From Lumbricus rubellus (lineage: Eukaryota > Annelida > Clitellata > Crassiclitellata > Lumbricidae), in the NCBI GenBank assembly GCA_945859605.1, contig OX243819.1, positions 1,822,861-1,886,860 of the forward strand: a stretch of DNA of 64,000 nucleotides, read 5' to 3'. Position numbers and translations under genes: made by a program. The notes under the pieces are model-generated. The model saw nothing but the letters and a program-made list of their open reading frames with translations, had not been told where the DNA came from and searched no databases. Positions 10,519-20,936 of this stretch are shown here, one piece after another (position 1 is the stretch's first letter; each line of letters begins with the position of its first letter).

Positions 10519-11202
10519 GGCAAAACTCCGAACGGCGGTCCCAAATTATAACATTAAGTAAAACAACATGACGTGTCGTAATAGTTCGGTGTATTGGATG
10601 GGCGCATAGAAACGGTTTATTTTGCACTCCACACTTATAAAACGACCAGCTGGTCCACCGAAATAGAAGCCGGAATAATGAGAAAGCACTTGAGAATTGG
10701 AAGCTGGATGAAGACCTTTTACAGGTGAAATGAAGGTGGATTGATGAAAAAACGCAAGTGAAATATAAGCTGCATGGATGACGGTATGTTTTAGATCTGA
10801 AACAGAAGCTGGATTGTTGACTTGAACGGTTGAGAAATAGAACCTGGATGATGGACATAATAAGTTAAGTGGAAGATGGATTAATTAAAACGCTTGCGAA
10901 ATGGATGCTGGATGAAGGATCCTTATAGGCCTAAGTGAAATAGAAACTGGATTGACGAAAATTAAACTTGAGAAATGGAAACTGGATTGTTGATTTCAGT
11001 GATGTATTTCAGCATGCATCCAGCTTCCATTTCAGCTAGAATGCCGTTTATCCAGCTTTCTTTTATCAAGCGTCCATCAATCAAACGGTTTTTCATCAAT
11101 CCACCTTCTATTTCACCGCAAATCATGTTTCAAGCCTTCTCGGGAGATAGCCTGTCGATTTCTTTCATTTTATAATTTGGGACCGCCGTTCGGAGTTTTG
11201 CC
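10519..11202. mobile_element. MITE, GGCA..GAACGGCGG family, copy 1
   Basis: 684 bp, with inverted ends beginning GGCAAAACTCCGAACGGC and continuing as GGTCCCAAATTATAA at both termini. An exact 8-bp target duplication, AATAATTT, stands at 10511-10518 and 11203-11210. The related flank at 54530-54550 shows the unoccupied site (GAATGAATAATTTAACCAGG). The interior consists of inverted TAGAAGCTGGAT-type modules. No transposase, superfamily uncertain; an 8-bp TSD with GG-starting ends is compatible with Merlin or hAT relatives. Confidence 0.85.
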
Positions 11203-11463
11203 AATAATTTAACCAGGTGTGGCATTAAAGTAGAATTTCTTCATGATCTAGGTTAAGATATCACAATTATCACATAAACTAACGGCTTGTTGTCTTACTG
11301 GAAGCCCAGCGTTTAGGTATACGAGACAGCATGGCACACTGCGTCAAACGACACCCAGTGACTCCATTTTGTATGTGTGACTCCCAACTGTTATTTCCTA
11401 AGAGAGACTTAAACACAAAGTTCGACCTGCAGAATTAGAAACAGCAACATTGGTAAATGGTTA
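11203..11463. other. Outer 5' flank segment shared by zinc-finger units
   Basis: Matches 54550-54750 and 61140-61290 (for example CTTACTGGAAGCCCAGC, ACTCCATTTTGTATGTGTG and GAGAGACTTAAACA). No open frame of interest. Marks the far 5' edge of the duplicated unit. Confidence 0.55.
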
Positions 11464-11856
11464 AATTCTATAACGCCGCGGTAGCAATTCTATAACGACG
11501 CGGTAGGAAGTAAACATCATGGATTTTACGCGTAAGGGTCGGTTAGGGCTCAGGTTAGGCGACGTGAGGGTCGGTTAGGGTTAGTTTTAGGGTTAGTGCA
11601 GTCATTCGGCTGAAATTGAAGCTGGATTGGTGAACAATAATTTTTAATGACAAATTGAATAAAAATATTTGCGGACGACATAGAAGCGAAATTTATCGAA
11701 CAAATTCTTGCCTAAACAGAAGCTGGATCGATTAAAAGAATTCTCGGCAAACTAGAAGTTGGATTTATGGGCTCTATTATGCGCGGATCTTTTGCCGACA
11801 TGATGTTTACTTGCTACCGCGTCGTTATAGAATTGCTACCGCGGCGTTATAGAATT
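11464..11856. mobile_element. Foldback element with doubled 21-bp ends
   Basis: Both ends carry two tandem units of AATTCTATAACGNCGCGGTA in inverted orientation, followed by AGTAAACATCATG. Flanked by TTA on each side. The interior includes GGGTCGGTTAGGGTTAG-type sequence (11530-11600, also at 26560-26650 and 55800-55860) and several GAAGCTGGAT modules. Roughly 390 bp and non-coding. Confidence 0.7.
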
Positions 11857-12410
11857 TTACCCCGGCGGTCGTAAATTATAAAATTAAAGAAATCAATAGG
11901 CTATCTTCTCTTCTGATAAGGCTTTTAACATGATGTGTGGTGAAATAGAAGGTGGATTGATGAAAACCGTTTGATTGATCGACGCTTGATAAAAGAAAGA
12001 GCTAGATTCCAGCTGAAATGAAAGCTGGATGCATGCTGAAATACATCACTGAAATCAACAATCCAGTTTCCATTTCTCAAGTTTAAATTTCGTCATTTCA
12101 TTTTTTATTTCACCTATAGGCCTAAGGATCCTTCATCCAGCATCCATTTCGCAAGCTTTTTAATTAATCCAGCTTCCATTTAACTTATTATGTCCATCAT
12201 CCAGGTTATATTTCTCAACCGTTCAATTCATCAATCCAGCTTCCATTTCAGATCTAAAAATACCTTCATGCAGCTTCCATTTCAGATCTAAACATACCTT
12301 TATCCAGCCTATATTTCACTTGCATTTTTTCATCAATCCACCTTCATTTCACCACACATCATGTTAAAAGCCTTCTCAGAAGATAGCCTATCGATTTCTT
12401 TACCCCTAAA
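11857..12410. mobile_element. Palindromic relic of the GGTCCCAAATTATAA MITE
   Basis: Starts with CGGCGGTCGTAAATTATAAA and then the inverse of the usual right arm (ATCAATAGGCTATC, AACATGATGTGTGG). It ends with the same right arm in direct orientation (CATCATGTTAAAAGCCTTCT to CGATTTCTTTA). Both halves therefore derive from the right half of the 684-bp MITE, giving a head-to-head palindrome. Terminal bases are degraded. Confidence 0.65.
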
Positions 12411-12820
12411 AATGTCTTTGACTTTGTCTGTTGGATTTGTCTTCGGATGAGAGAATAAATTGACAGAAGTTACAAAAGAATGATTTTTTAAAATAATAGC
12501 CTGCTACAAGGCTAATGAGATTAGACAATTATTTTATCATCGATAATGAGCATAGGGTGCCTTTATATACAAAATGACAAAACTATTATCGTTATGCATA
12601 AACTGTGCACTCACACACAAATAAAATAGATTGCCCTGTTATCCAGCGCTTTTATGAAATTTGTAGAACTGCACAACCTCTTCTTTTCACGAATTGTCCG
12701 TGAACCAGCTGTTGTTGAACCAGTTGTCGGTGAAATAGTTGTCGTGACACCCTTAGACAGTCCCTAATGGATGAGCGGTACCATGGAAGGTCTATATTTC
12801 ACTATGAGTTTCGTGTTTTA
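12411..12820. other. Intergenic, foldback outer-repeat fragment
   Basis: No gene. 12690-12760 contains three 16-bp style units (GAACCAGTTGTCGGTGAA, TTGTCGTGACACC) typical of the right end of the foldback family, without a left partner nearby. Confidence 0.55.
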
Positions 12821-13310
12821 ATTGGCCGAGTAATTCTTAGAATTTGTCGCAAAAATTTCAAATAAAACTATAAAAATTAATGTTATTAAAAAGTGCACAG
12901 TTTTAGTAATGCAAGAATTTTTGCACAGGCTTAGAAGTATATGCAATAAACGAAATGGATATTATTTATATTCTCTACCAACTGCACTAATGTCACGAAT
13001 GAAATCATAAAACAACAAAATCATCAAAAGTCTATCATCGCAATGCACACTAAGAAGACGATTCAATTTTCATTATTTTCATATATAATGTAAATTATCT
13101 GGTCTCTATAGGTGCAGCCGTGTAATAAAAAGTCTGCAAATGCCTGATGCAAGACAATTTTGGAGTTAAAATGTTACCCAGCAAAAAAAAATGTCAGTAG
13201 GCAACAAGCCGCATCATTAGGCATCTTAGGTACAAAAGAAAATGTACTATACATTATAAACGATTGTTGTCAAGCCGCAAGCTTCAACCACATGCGCTGA
13301 AAACTACAAA

Positions 13311-14897
13311 TCAGCACAGGTCACGAAATAAGTCGTCAGGTGGTGAAAAGCGATGGCTAGAACAATGCTCAAGAAATTCCTTCTCAATTTCAAGCATTTC
13401 ACTGCATATACCACATCCAAAACGTCTTTCCGGGTACGGTTTTGCATCCTCAGGTGATTTGACTTCATTGCTTTTTATAAGGGGACTTGTTGCTTCATTG
13501 GAATCCGAACACATGTTCCATGAGAGCCGGTCATTTGGTTTTTCAATTACCTCTATTCTACGCTGGCCTAATACTGTAAATTGAACAGATGGGTCAACAA
13601 TGGAATCACTTTTCATTATTTCGACACTCTGGGGATGTACTCCTGGCTGCTTAGTTGAAGAACTGCCTTCGTGAGAAGACTTATCGCATGTGTGTTGCCT
13701 CTCCTTCGTATGAGATCTTCTGTGTTTCGTTAAACTGTCAAGGCGGGTGAATCCACTATTACAAATCTCACAAATGAATTGTTTTTCGCTAGTATGAGTT
13801 CTCATGTGAATTTTCAGACTATCACCTCTAGTAAATGATTTATGACATAACTCACATCGATACGGTTTCTCTCCAGTATGTGTTCTCAAATGTGTTCTTA
13901 AGTGACCAGCTGTAGTAAATGATGATTGACATACCTGACATTTGTATGGTTTCTCCCCAGTATGGATTCTCGTGTGCGTTTTAAGATAATTACCTGTTGT
14001 AAATGATTTCTGACATAACTTACATTTGTATGGTTTCTCCCCAGTATGGATTCTCATGTGCACTTTCAGAGCATCACCTGCAGTAAATGATTTATGACAT
14101 AACTTACATTTGTATGGTTTCTCCCCAGTATGGATTCTCATGTGATTTTTCAGAGTGTCACCTGCAATAAATGATTTCTGACATAAATTACATTTGTATG
14201 GTTTCTCCCCAGTATGGACTCTCATGTGCACTTTCAGATCACCAACTTGAGCAAATGATTTCTGACATAAATTACATTTGTATGGTTTCTCCCCAGTATG
14301 GATTCTCACGTGCCCTTTCAGAGCACTACCTGTAGTAAATGATTTATGACACAACTGACATTTGTATGGTTTTTCCCCAGTATGGATTCTCATGTGATTT
14401 TTCAGAGCATCACATGCAAAAAATGATTTCTGACATAACTTGCATTGGTATGGTTTCTCCCCAGTATGGATTCTCATATGCACTTTCAGGTCACCACTTT
14501 GAGTAAATGATTTCTGACATAACTTGCATAGGTATGGTTTCTCCCCAGTATGGATTCTCATGTGCATTTTCAGAGCATTACCGGCAGTAAATGATTTATG
14601 ACATAACTTGCATTTGTGTGGTTTCTCCCCAGTATGGATTCTCATGTGCACTTTCAGATCGCCACCGGCAGTAAATGATTTATGACATAACTTGCATTTG
14701 TGTGGTTTCTCCCCTGTATGGATACTCATGTGTATTTTCAGACCACCACTTTGAGTAAATGATTTCTGACATAGCTTACATTTGTGTGGTTTCTCTCCAG
14801 TATGTGTTCTCAAATGTCTTGTTAAGTTACTACCTGTTGTAAATGATTCCTGACATAACTGGCATTTGTAGAATATCTTTCCAGCAGTTGTTATCAT
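13311..14897 (-). CDS. C2H2 zinc-finger protein B (14 fingers plus tail finger)
   Basis: A 528-codon frame starting at an ATG ([12 protein letters not shown]) that is conserved in position among paralogs. Fourteen canonical fingers with HTGEKPY/H linkers; the last has the [13 protein letters not shown] junction that opens the tail. The tail (about residues 400-528) contains [34 protein letters not shown] and the terminal atypical finger [18 protein letters not shown] with SPPDDLF. No frame damage is visible. Recognition helices are poor in Arg; Lys/Val/Met dominate the last position. Upstream sequence retains degenerate finger code with a frameshift, so the translated part seems to begin at the array. 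Probably nuclear; targets unknown. Confidence 0.87.
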   Translation of the reverse strand: MITTAGKIFYKCQLCQESFTTGSNLTRHLRTHTGEKPHKCKLCQKSFTQSGGLKIHMSIHTGEKPHKCKLCHKSFTAGGDLKVHMRIHTGEKPHKCKLCHKSFTAGNALKMHMRIHTGEKPYLCKLCQKSFTQSGDLKVHMRIHTGEKPYQCKLCQKSFFACDALKNHMRIHTGEKPYKCQLCHKSFTTGSALKGHVRIHTGEKPYKCNLCQKSFAQVGDLKVHMRVHTGEKPYKCNLCQKSFIAGDTLKNHMRIHTGEKPYKCKLCHKSFTAGDALKVHMRIHTGEKPYKCKLCQKSFTTGNYLKTHTRIHTGEKPYKCQVCQSSFTTAGHLRTHLRTHTGEKPYRCELCHKSFTRGDSLKIHMRTHTSEKQFICEICNSGFTRLDSLTKHRRSHTKERQHTCDKSSHEGSSSTKQPGVHPQSVEIMKSDSIVDPSVQFTVLGQRRIEVIEKPNDRLSWNMCSDSNEATSPLIKSNEVKSPEDAKPYPERRFGCGICSEMLEIEKEFLEHCSSHRFSPPDDLFRDLC

Positions 14898-15672
14898 GCT
14901 TGCCTTTTTATGAACATTTAGAGTAGAAGGATTGTTGAAATTGCTTGTCCTTGCATGGTGTTTCTGAAGTATAGGGTTCCATATGCAATTTCAACCAATG
15001 AATTTCGGCTTAAGCTTTTTCCACAAAACTGGCATTTGCATGGTTAGACTGCAACTATATTGTTTCTTCATAAGAATTGCTCTAATTTCACCTGGGTACA
15101 CTTTGATGTGTGACGAAATTTAAACTTTTTCGCCGAAACTGGTTCTTATGAGCGGTGATAAATAATCAGAGTCTACTTTTTTTCTTCGCATATTTCCATT
15201 TGCAGGCATAAGACTTTTCTTGAGCAATGGTTATTTCCATTTGGAAGCAACACTTATGTGTAGAAACGTTCTCTTTCCGATCATTGTAAGTGAGACTTTT
15301 CACATCTTTCAAGTGTCAATAATAATTCTTTTTCGAATTTTGTCAGAAATTAGTTCCACCGAAAACAATTGTGTTTTGTAATTAAATATTCCACATTATT
15401 CCAGCCATCCAACTTTTGTAGACTAGGGCTCTCGTGCCTTGTTATTAAGGAAGTATATGAACCGAAGAGGAAATTATTTGATTATAGTGTAGTTAAAGTT
15501 CCTGGTGAATATTTCGACTTGATGAAGATCATTGAGAGCTAGGCGTTCTCAAATAACTGTCATGAGTTCCAACATAATGTTGATTTACTTCAGGGAAAAA
15601 GACAACTTCATGCACCTATTAAAATAAAGCAGAATCTCAGTAACAGATTGTTTAAGAACACAAAGCCATTTC
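14898..15672 (-). other. Conserved 5' flank of zinc-finger gene B, inner part
   Basis: Homologous to 8798-9470. Includes a frameshifted finger relic (CQFCGKSLS, then [15 protein letters not shown] in another frame) at about 14950-15060 and the conserved block GATGAAGATCATTGAGAGCT near 15516-15540. It continues after the inserted MITE at 16334-16545. Confidence 0.6.
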
Positions 15673-16333
15673 GGCATAACTGGGAACGGCGGTCCCAAAT
15701 TATAACATTAAGTAAATCAACATGACGTGTCGTAATAGCACAGTATATTGGATGGGTGCATTAAAACGGTTTCTGTTGCACTCCACACTTATAAAACGAC
15801 CAGCCAGTCCACCGAAATAGAAGCCGGAATAATGAGAAAGCACTTGAGAAATGGAAGCCGGATGAAGACCTTTTACAGGTGAAATGAAGGTGAATTGATG
15901 AAAAAACGCAGGTGAAATATAAGCTGCATGAAGGTATTTTTAGACCTGAAATAGAAGCTGGATTGATGAATTGAACGGTTGAGAATTAGAACCTGGATGA
16001 TGGACATAATGAGTTAAATGGAAGATGGATTAATTAAAACGCTTGCGAAAAAGATGCTGGATGAAGGTTCCTTAGGAATAAGTGAAATAGAAACTGGATT
16101 AACGAAAATTAAACTTGAGAAATGGAAACTGGATTTTTGATTCCAGTTATGTATTTTAGCATGCATCCAGCTTCCATTTCAGCTGAAATGCCGTTTATCC
16201 AGCTCTTTTATCAAGCGTCCATCAATCAAACGGTTTTCATCAATCCACCTATTTCACCACCATTTATCATGTTTAAAGCCTTCTCTCGATTTCTTTAATT
16301 TTATAATTTGGGACCGCCGTTCCCAGTTATGCT
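15673..16333. mobile_element. MITE, GGCA..GAACGGCGG family, copy 2
   Basis: 661 bp with inverted ends GGCATAACTGGGAACGG (the last base at the right end is T instead of C). Exact 8-bp target duplication GCCATTTC at 15665-15672 and 16334-16341. The paralogous gene A flank at 9468-9480 (GATACCATTTCATTATTCC) is the unoccupied site, so the insertion postdates the gene duplication. Confidence 0.88.
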
Positions 16334-16545
16334 GCCATTTCATCACTCCTCGTAACGTATTAAAGTCAGAATGATTTTCATTGCCAGTCCAATGGATTCA
16401 TTGTATTACATTCTGCAAAAAGCTCACAAATTCAATCACCCCTATGAAGACTCGATGAACTTTATCTCGTGAATGCTATACAAAACATATAATTATGAAC
16501 TAAGAAACTTAACCACAGGTACTAAGTAGACATACTGTCAATGTT
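16334..16545. other. Conserved 5' flank of zinc-finger gene B, outer part
   Basis: Continues the block conserved with 9480-9665 and 53460-53610 (AAGACTCGATGAAC, TAAGAAACTTAACCA). No coding signal. Confidence 0.55.
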
Positions 16546-16762
16546 TGTTTGTATGTGCCCTTGTTATAGCGCCCCTTCAAGCTCTCTCTACTCAGAGGCG
16601 CTCCCGAATGCAGAGCGGACACTGCATCGCAGTTTCACACCGAAGCGCTGAGCAATTGTTAGTGAAGGACTTTCCCAAGGTCCTTACGCGGCGAGGTGGA
16701 TTCGAACCTCGAACCTTCCGGATCCAAGGCAACGACGCCATCACTACACCACCACGCCCACA
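16546..16762 (-). mobile_element. tRNA-derived SINE with LINE-type 3' tail
   Basis: On the minus strand the 5' head (from 16762) has a tRNA-like A-box, TGGTGTAGTGATGG, and a perfect B-box, GGTTCGAATCC, then about 80 bp of body, then a tail, GAGCGCCTCTGAGTAG.. GGCGCTATA, at 16560-16600. The tail matches the 3' end of the retrotransposon fragments at 25200-25250 and 36595-36660. AATGTT flanks both sides (16540-16545, 16763-16768) and the gene A paralog lacks the insert. Transcription by polymerase III with LINE-supplied mobilisation is the expected biology. Confidence 0.8.
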
Positions 16763-16781
16763 AATGTTGTTAATGTACCGG

Positions 16782-17235
16782 TGTAAAGGTTTCAAATTAC
16801 CCCCTCCTAAACATTACCCCCCCCTGCAAACTGTAAATTGCATCAATCATCGCATTCATTGCACTAAAAATATCAGAAAAATTATCCTGCTTCTTGTTTC
16901 TGTCTGAAGATTTTCATCCGTCATCCCACTTCGTGGTTTGCTATCAATATTTTCATCTGTAGCTAAAATACTAAATCGCCGCTGAAATTACATGGAGAAA
17001 TGGCTTCAAGGCTACTATTTTTTTCGATTAAAATACTGATAACAAACCACGAAGTGGAATGACGGATAGAAATCTTCAGACCAAAACAAGAAGCTGGATG
17101 AGTTTTCTGATTTTTTAGTGCAATAATCGCGATGATGGATGCAAATCTAGTTTCCGGGGGGTAATCTGATTTCAAGTTACCGGGGGTGGGGGGGGGGTAA
17201 TGTTTAGGAGCCTGGGGTAATTTGAAACCTTTACA
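16782..17235. mobile_element. Ginger1-like palindromic element, copy 4
   Basis: 454 bp, ends TGTAAAGGTTTCAAATTACC inverted, CCGG at 16778-16781 and 17236-17239. The interior hairpin contains GAAGATTTTCATCCGTCATC and its inverse. Paralogous unoccupied sites (TAATGTACCAGTACA at 54253 on, TTGTACTGGTACACC at 47672 on) lack it. Confidence 0.82.
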
Positions 17236-17239
17236 CCGG

Positions 17240-17456
17240 TACACCTACGTCTCTTATTTTTGGAACTTAACGAATAAACACACAAACCTCTTGCTCGCAC
17301 ATCCACTAGGCAGAATCATACCTTTTCGAAATGTAGGTAAGTAAGTAATCTTTATTAGCATGAGAAAAACATTCATCCTGACCTCTGGAACTGGATTGGT
17401 TCCCATGCTGCTCCATGCCATTAACTCCTCAATCACTCATCTGTACCCTCAAGGGT
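17240..17456. other. Outer 5' flank segment of unit B
   Basis: Matches 10135-10260 and 54290-54420 (AACGAATAAACACACAAACC, CTTTATTAGCA). No gene visible. Confidence 0.5.
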
Positions 17457-17570
17457 TTTACGAGAACTGGTTCCACGAGAACTGGTTCACAGACAACTGG
17501 TTCACGACAACTGGTTCAACGACAAGCCGTTCACCGACAACTCGTTCACGCGACCAAATGTTCAAGGCCA
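17457..17570. repeat. Foldback outer-domain repeats, left orientation
   Basis: Six or so 16-bp units of the form GAACTGGTTCACGA / CGACAACTCGTTCAC in tandem. The inverse (GAACCAGTTGTCGGTGAA, TTGTCGTGACACC) occurs at 19735-19806, so both may be ends of one 2.35-kb composite element, but no target duplication was found. Confidence 0.65.
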
Positions 17571-17584
17571 ATTTTTTTAGTCCT

Positions 17585-18365
17585 TGGTTACAGCCACTAA
17601 AAGAGAAGTTGGATCGATGAAAATAACTTGTGATAAATGGAAAATGGTTCTGTTGGTGGTACAAAAGTGGCATTGAAGAAAAGAATTCTCGGTAAATAGA
17701 AGTGAGATTGATACAAAATCAGTTTGACTGAAATGGAAGCTGCAATAATGGAAATTTTCCTGCTTAAATTGGAGCTGGATGGATGAAAGTTTTCTTTCAT
17801 AAACTGGAGCTAGATTGATGAAAATCTTTTGGATTAAATTGGAGCCGGATAGAAGAAAATCTTGCCTAAATTGGAGCTGGATTGATGAAAATCGTTTAGA
17901 TTAAATTGGAGCTGGATGAATGAAAATGTTCTTTCTTAAATGGGAGCTGGATGGATGAAAATATTTTTTTCTTAAATTGAAGCTGGATGGATGAAAATGT
18001 TCTGTCTTAAATTGAAGCAGGATAGATGAAAATGTTCTTTCTTAAACTGGAGCTGGATTGAATAAATTCTTCCTGCTTAAATTGGAGCTGGATTGATGAA
18101 AATCTTTTAGACTAAATTGGAGCTGGATGAATGAAAATGTTCTTTTTTAAATTGGAGCTGGATGGATGAAAGTGTTCTTTCGAAAACTGGAGCTGGATTG
18201 ATGAAAATCTTTTAGATTAAATGGAGCTGGATGAATGAAAATGTTCTTTTTTAAATTGGAGCTGGATGGATAAAAGTGTTTTTTCATAAACTGGAGCTGG
18301 ATTGATGAAAATCTTTTAGATTAAATTGGAGCTAGATTGAAGAAAATACTCTTGCAAATCTGTTG
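17585..18365. repeat. 34-bp tandem array of GGAGCTGGATTGATGAAAA
   Basis: About twenty imperfect units of 33-36 bp of the form TTAAATTGGAGCTGGATGGATGAAAATGTTC or similar. This is the AAGCTGGATTGATGAA core with a different spacer from the 33-bp array at the window start. No coding. Confidence 0.85.
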
Positions 18366-18814
18366 AGTTGAATTTTCTAAAATTATTCGCCATTGCATGG
18401 GTTTCAGCATTAGCCGAGTACCAGTCGGATTGACGAAAAGAGTTCTTTCTAAATAGAAGTCGGATTGATGAAAGTAATTTCTATTGAGATAGACGAGGAA
18501 TTAGTTAAAAGAATCTTGCTGAAATTGAAGCTGGATTGATTAACAATAATTTAAAATTAAATAAAAGTTATATTAATGAAAAATATTTGCTAACGAATTA
18601 GAAGCGGGATTTATCAAACTGATTCTTGCCTAAACAGAAGCGTTGAGCTTTTCAGTTTCCTGTTTCTGTGTTTGTTTTTTCTTCCGTTCTCTAGTATAAG
18701 TTGCTTTGTCTTTTTTGTCAGTCACTATGTTGATTTTTGCAAAGACTTCGTCATGGCCACCTCACATCGTCAACTCAATATATTAGTCGGTGTCCCTAGA
18801 CAGCGGGAATTTTT
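18366..18814. other. Intergenic module remnants
   Basis: No gene seen. Scattered AGAAGTCGGATTGATGAAAG modules to 18640, then about 170 bp unclassified before the next MITE. Confidence 0.5.
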
Positions 18815-19477
18815 GGCATACCTGGGAACGGCGGTCCCAAATTATAACATTAGGTAAATCAACATGACCTGTCGTATTAGTGCGGTGTATTGGATGGGCG
18901 CATAGAAACGGTTTCTTTTCCACCGAAATAGAAGCCGGAATAATGAGAAAGCACTTGAGAAATGGAAGCTGGACGAAGACCGTTTACAGGTGAAATGAAG
19001 GTGGATTGGTGAAAAAACGCAAGTGAAATATAAGCTGGATGAGGGTATTTTAGATCTGAAATAGAAACTGGATGAGGGTACTTTTAGATCTGAAATAGAA
19101 GCTGGATTGATGGATTGAATGGTTGAGAAATAGAACCTGGATGATGGACAAAATAAGTTAAATGGAAGATGGATTAATTAAAACGCTTGCGAAACGGATG
19201 CTGGATGAAGGGTCCTTATAACCTAGGTGAAATAGAAACTGGATTGACGAAAATTAAACTTGAGAAATGGAAACTGGCAAAATTTTAGTGATGTATTTCA
19301 GCATGCATCCTGCTTCCATTTAAGCTGGAATGCCGTTTATCCAGCTTTTTAATCAAACGTCCATCAATCAAACGGTTTTCATCAATCCACCTTCTATTTC
19401 ACGACACATCATATTTAAAGCCTCCTCAATCGATTTCTTTAATTTTATAATTTGGGACCGCCGTTCCCAGGTATGCC
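18815..19477. mobile_element. MITE, GGCA..GAACGGCGG family, copy 3
   Basis: 663 bp. The terminal inverted repeats match perfectly for 33 bp, starting GGCATACCTGGGAACGG. Target duplication GAATTTTT (18807-18814) against GATTTTTT (19478-19485), seven of eight. Interior modules as in copies 1 and 2. Confidence 0.85.
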
Positions 19478-19734
19478 GATTTTTTTAATCTCTTTAGGGC
19501 CTCCCTTTTTTTGTAACCAATGTGCAAGATGTGTGAACCTTTCATGTATACTGGTTGCAAAATAAAAATATTTGATTGATTGATTGAAGCTAGATCGATG
19601 TAAAGGATTCTCGCCAAACTAGAAGTTGGATTGATTAACAATAACAATGCTGCAGCGAGCGAATAACTTACCATGCTAAAATACACGTTTGCCCAAGCTT
19701 CCATTCACCATTAAATTTTGTCGGTGAGCCAATA
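19478..19734. other. Intergenic
   Basis: No gene recognised. A short GATTGATTGATTGAAGC stretch and an AGAAGTTGGATTGATTAACA module are present. Confidence 0.4.
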
Positions 19735-19806
19735 TTATTGTCGTGTACCAATAATTGTCGTTGAACCAGTTGTCGGTGAACGAGTTGCCGGTGAACGAAT
19801 TGTCGT
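19735..19806. repeat. Foldback outer-domain repeats, right orientation
   Basis: Four 16-bp units (GTTGAACCAGTTGTCG, GTGAACGAGTTGCCG and similar) ending in TTGTCGTGACACC, the standard right terminus of the foldback family. Confidence 0.65.
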
Positions 19807-20192
19807 GACACCTACTAAACCACATGGACGCAATGACGAATAATTAAATTCGATAAAACGACGGCGAACTAATGGTAAAATACCTAAATTCGGTGTGAGC
19901 GTGTTAGCGAATACTAAGGCACAAATATATATATTAAGAGCTGATCATTCATCGAATTAGCAAATTGATCTTAAACTAAAATCGGACCTTGTCTTCTATC
20001 CGTGCAAAATGGCGAGTGATTTCAGCAATATTGGTAAATAATAGAAGCTGAATTAATGAAGTTTTGCTCTGCCATCTAGTGAATATTTGAGATTGTTAGT
20101 TCGGGATTAGACGATGACATTAATTTATTTTCATTCATTCATTATATAATTGATATAATTTACAGCGGCCTTTAAAGGCTACTACTCTGGAG
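19807..20192. other. Dispersed duplicated segment with CAAAATGGCGAGTGATT
   Basis: Matches 49320-49630 and 56935-57260 (blocks GACGAATAATTAAATTCG, CAAAATGGCGAGTGATT, GTGAATATTTGAGATT). The ATG in AAAATGGCGAG opens only short frames (8-10 codons) in all copies, so coding is unlikely. It resembles a YY1-type AANATGGC core. Confidence 0.5.
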
Positions 20193-20614
20193 GGTGTCAC
20201 GACAACTCGTCTAACGACAACTCGTCCACGGACAACTGGTCCACCGACAACTGGTCCACCGAAATAGAAGCCGGATTAACGAGAAAGCGCTTGAGAAATG
20301 GATGCTGGATGAAAGGTCTTTATTTACGAAATAGGAGCTGGGTTTATTAAAAAAAGTCTAATGGTTTCCTTGCTTAAATAGAAGCTGAATTGACGATTTT
20401 TGATCATATGTGTCTCAACATGCATCCAGCTTCTATTTCAGATAGAAAAAAAATTGATCCATCTTCTATTTCTTAAGCGGTTTTTTTTTCATCAATCCAG
20501 CTTCTATTTCACCTGTAAAAACCTTAATCCAGCTTTCATTTCTCAAGCGTTTTCTCATTAATCCGGCTTCTATTTCGGTGGACGAGTTGTCGTTGGACCA
20601 GTTGTCGTGCAACC
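20193..20614. mobile_element. TU/FB-like foldback element (i)
   Basis: Begins GGTGTCACGACAACTCG and ends with the inverse (GTTGTCGTGCAACC). Each end holds four tandem 16-bp units of CGACAACTCGTCTAAC type, followed by inverted TAGAAGCCGGAT modules meeting near 20400. Exact 8-bp target duplication CTCTGGAG at 20185-20192 and 20615-20622. 422 bp and non-coding. The architecture matches Drosophila FB and sea-urchin TU elements. Confidence 0.85.
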
Positions 20615-20932
20615 CTCTGGAGCGCTCCCGTCCAACCTCGGTTAAAAGGTACTGTTTCAAATCTTCTATAATTATACTCATCTGAGCAAATCTTAAAGGC
20701 GTTTTTATACAGTGGGAACCCATTCCATAGCATGGTGCCAATAGCAGATAAAGCAAGGTGCTGTCTAAATTTTAGAGTAGGCCTAGTCAGCAGCTGGAAG
20801 CATCACAGAGCCTCCGTACAGAGCAGAGTCTATAGGCCTACTGGATGATTTACAACTGGAGCAACGGCTGTTGAAGGTGGTGAAGAGTAGGAAGTTTTCT
20901 ACTTTGGACACATAATCAGAGCAGACAATCAA
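20615..20932. other. Intergenic, nothing recognised
   Basis: No open frame, RNA gene or repeat boundary recognised between the foldback element and the next palindrome. Confidence 0.4.
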
Positions 20933-20936
20933 CCGG

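Noticed and set aside
16680..16762. Functional tRNA gene
   Set aside because: A- and B-boxes are present but the sequence does not fold into a full acceptor stem and continues into a SINE body with a LINE tail.
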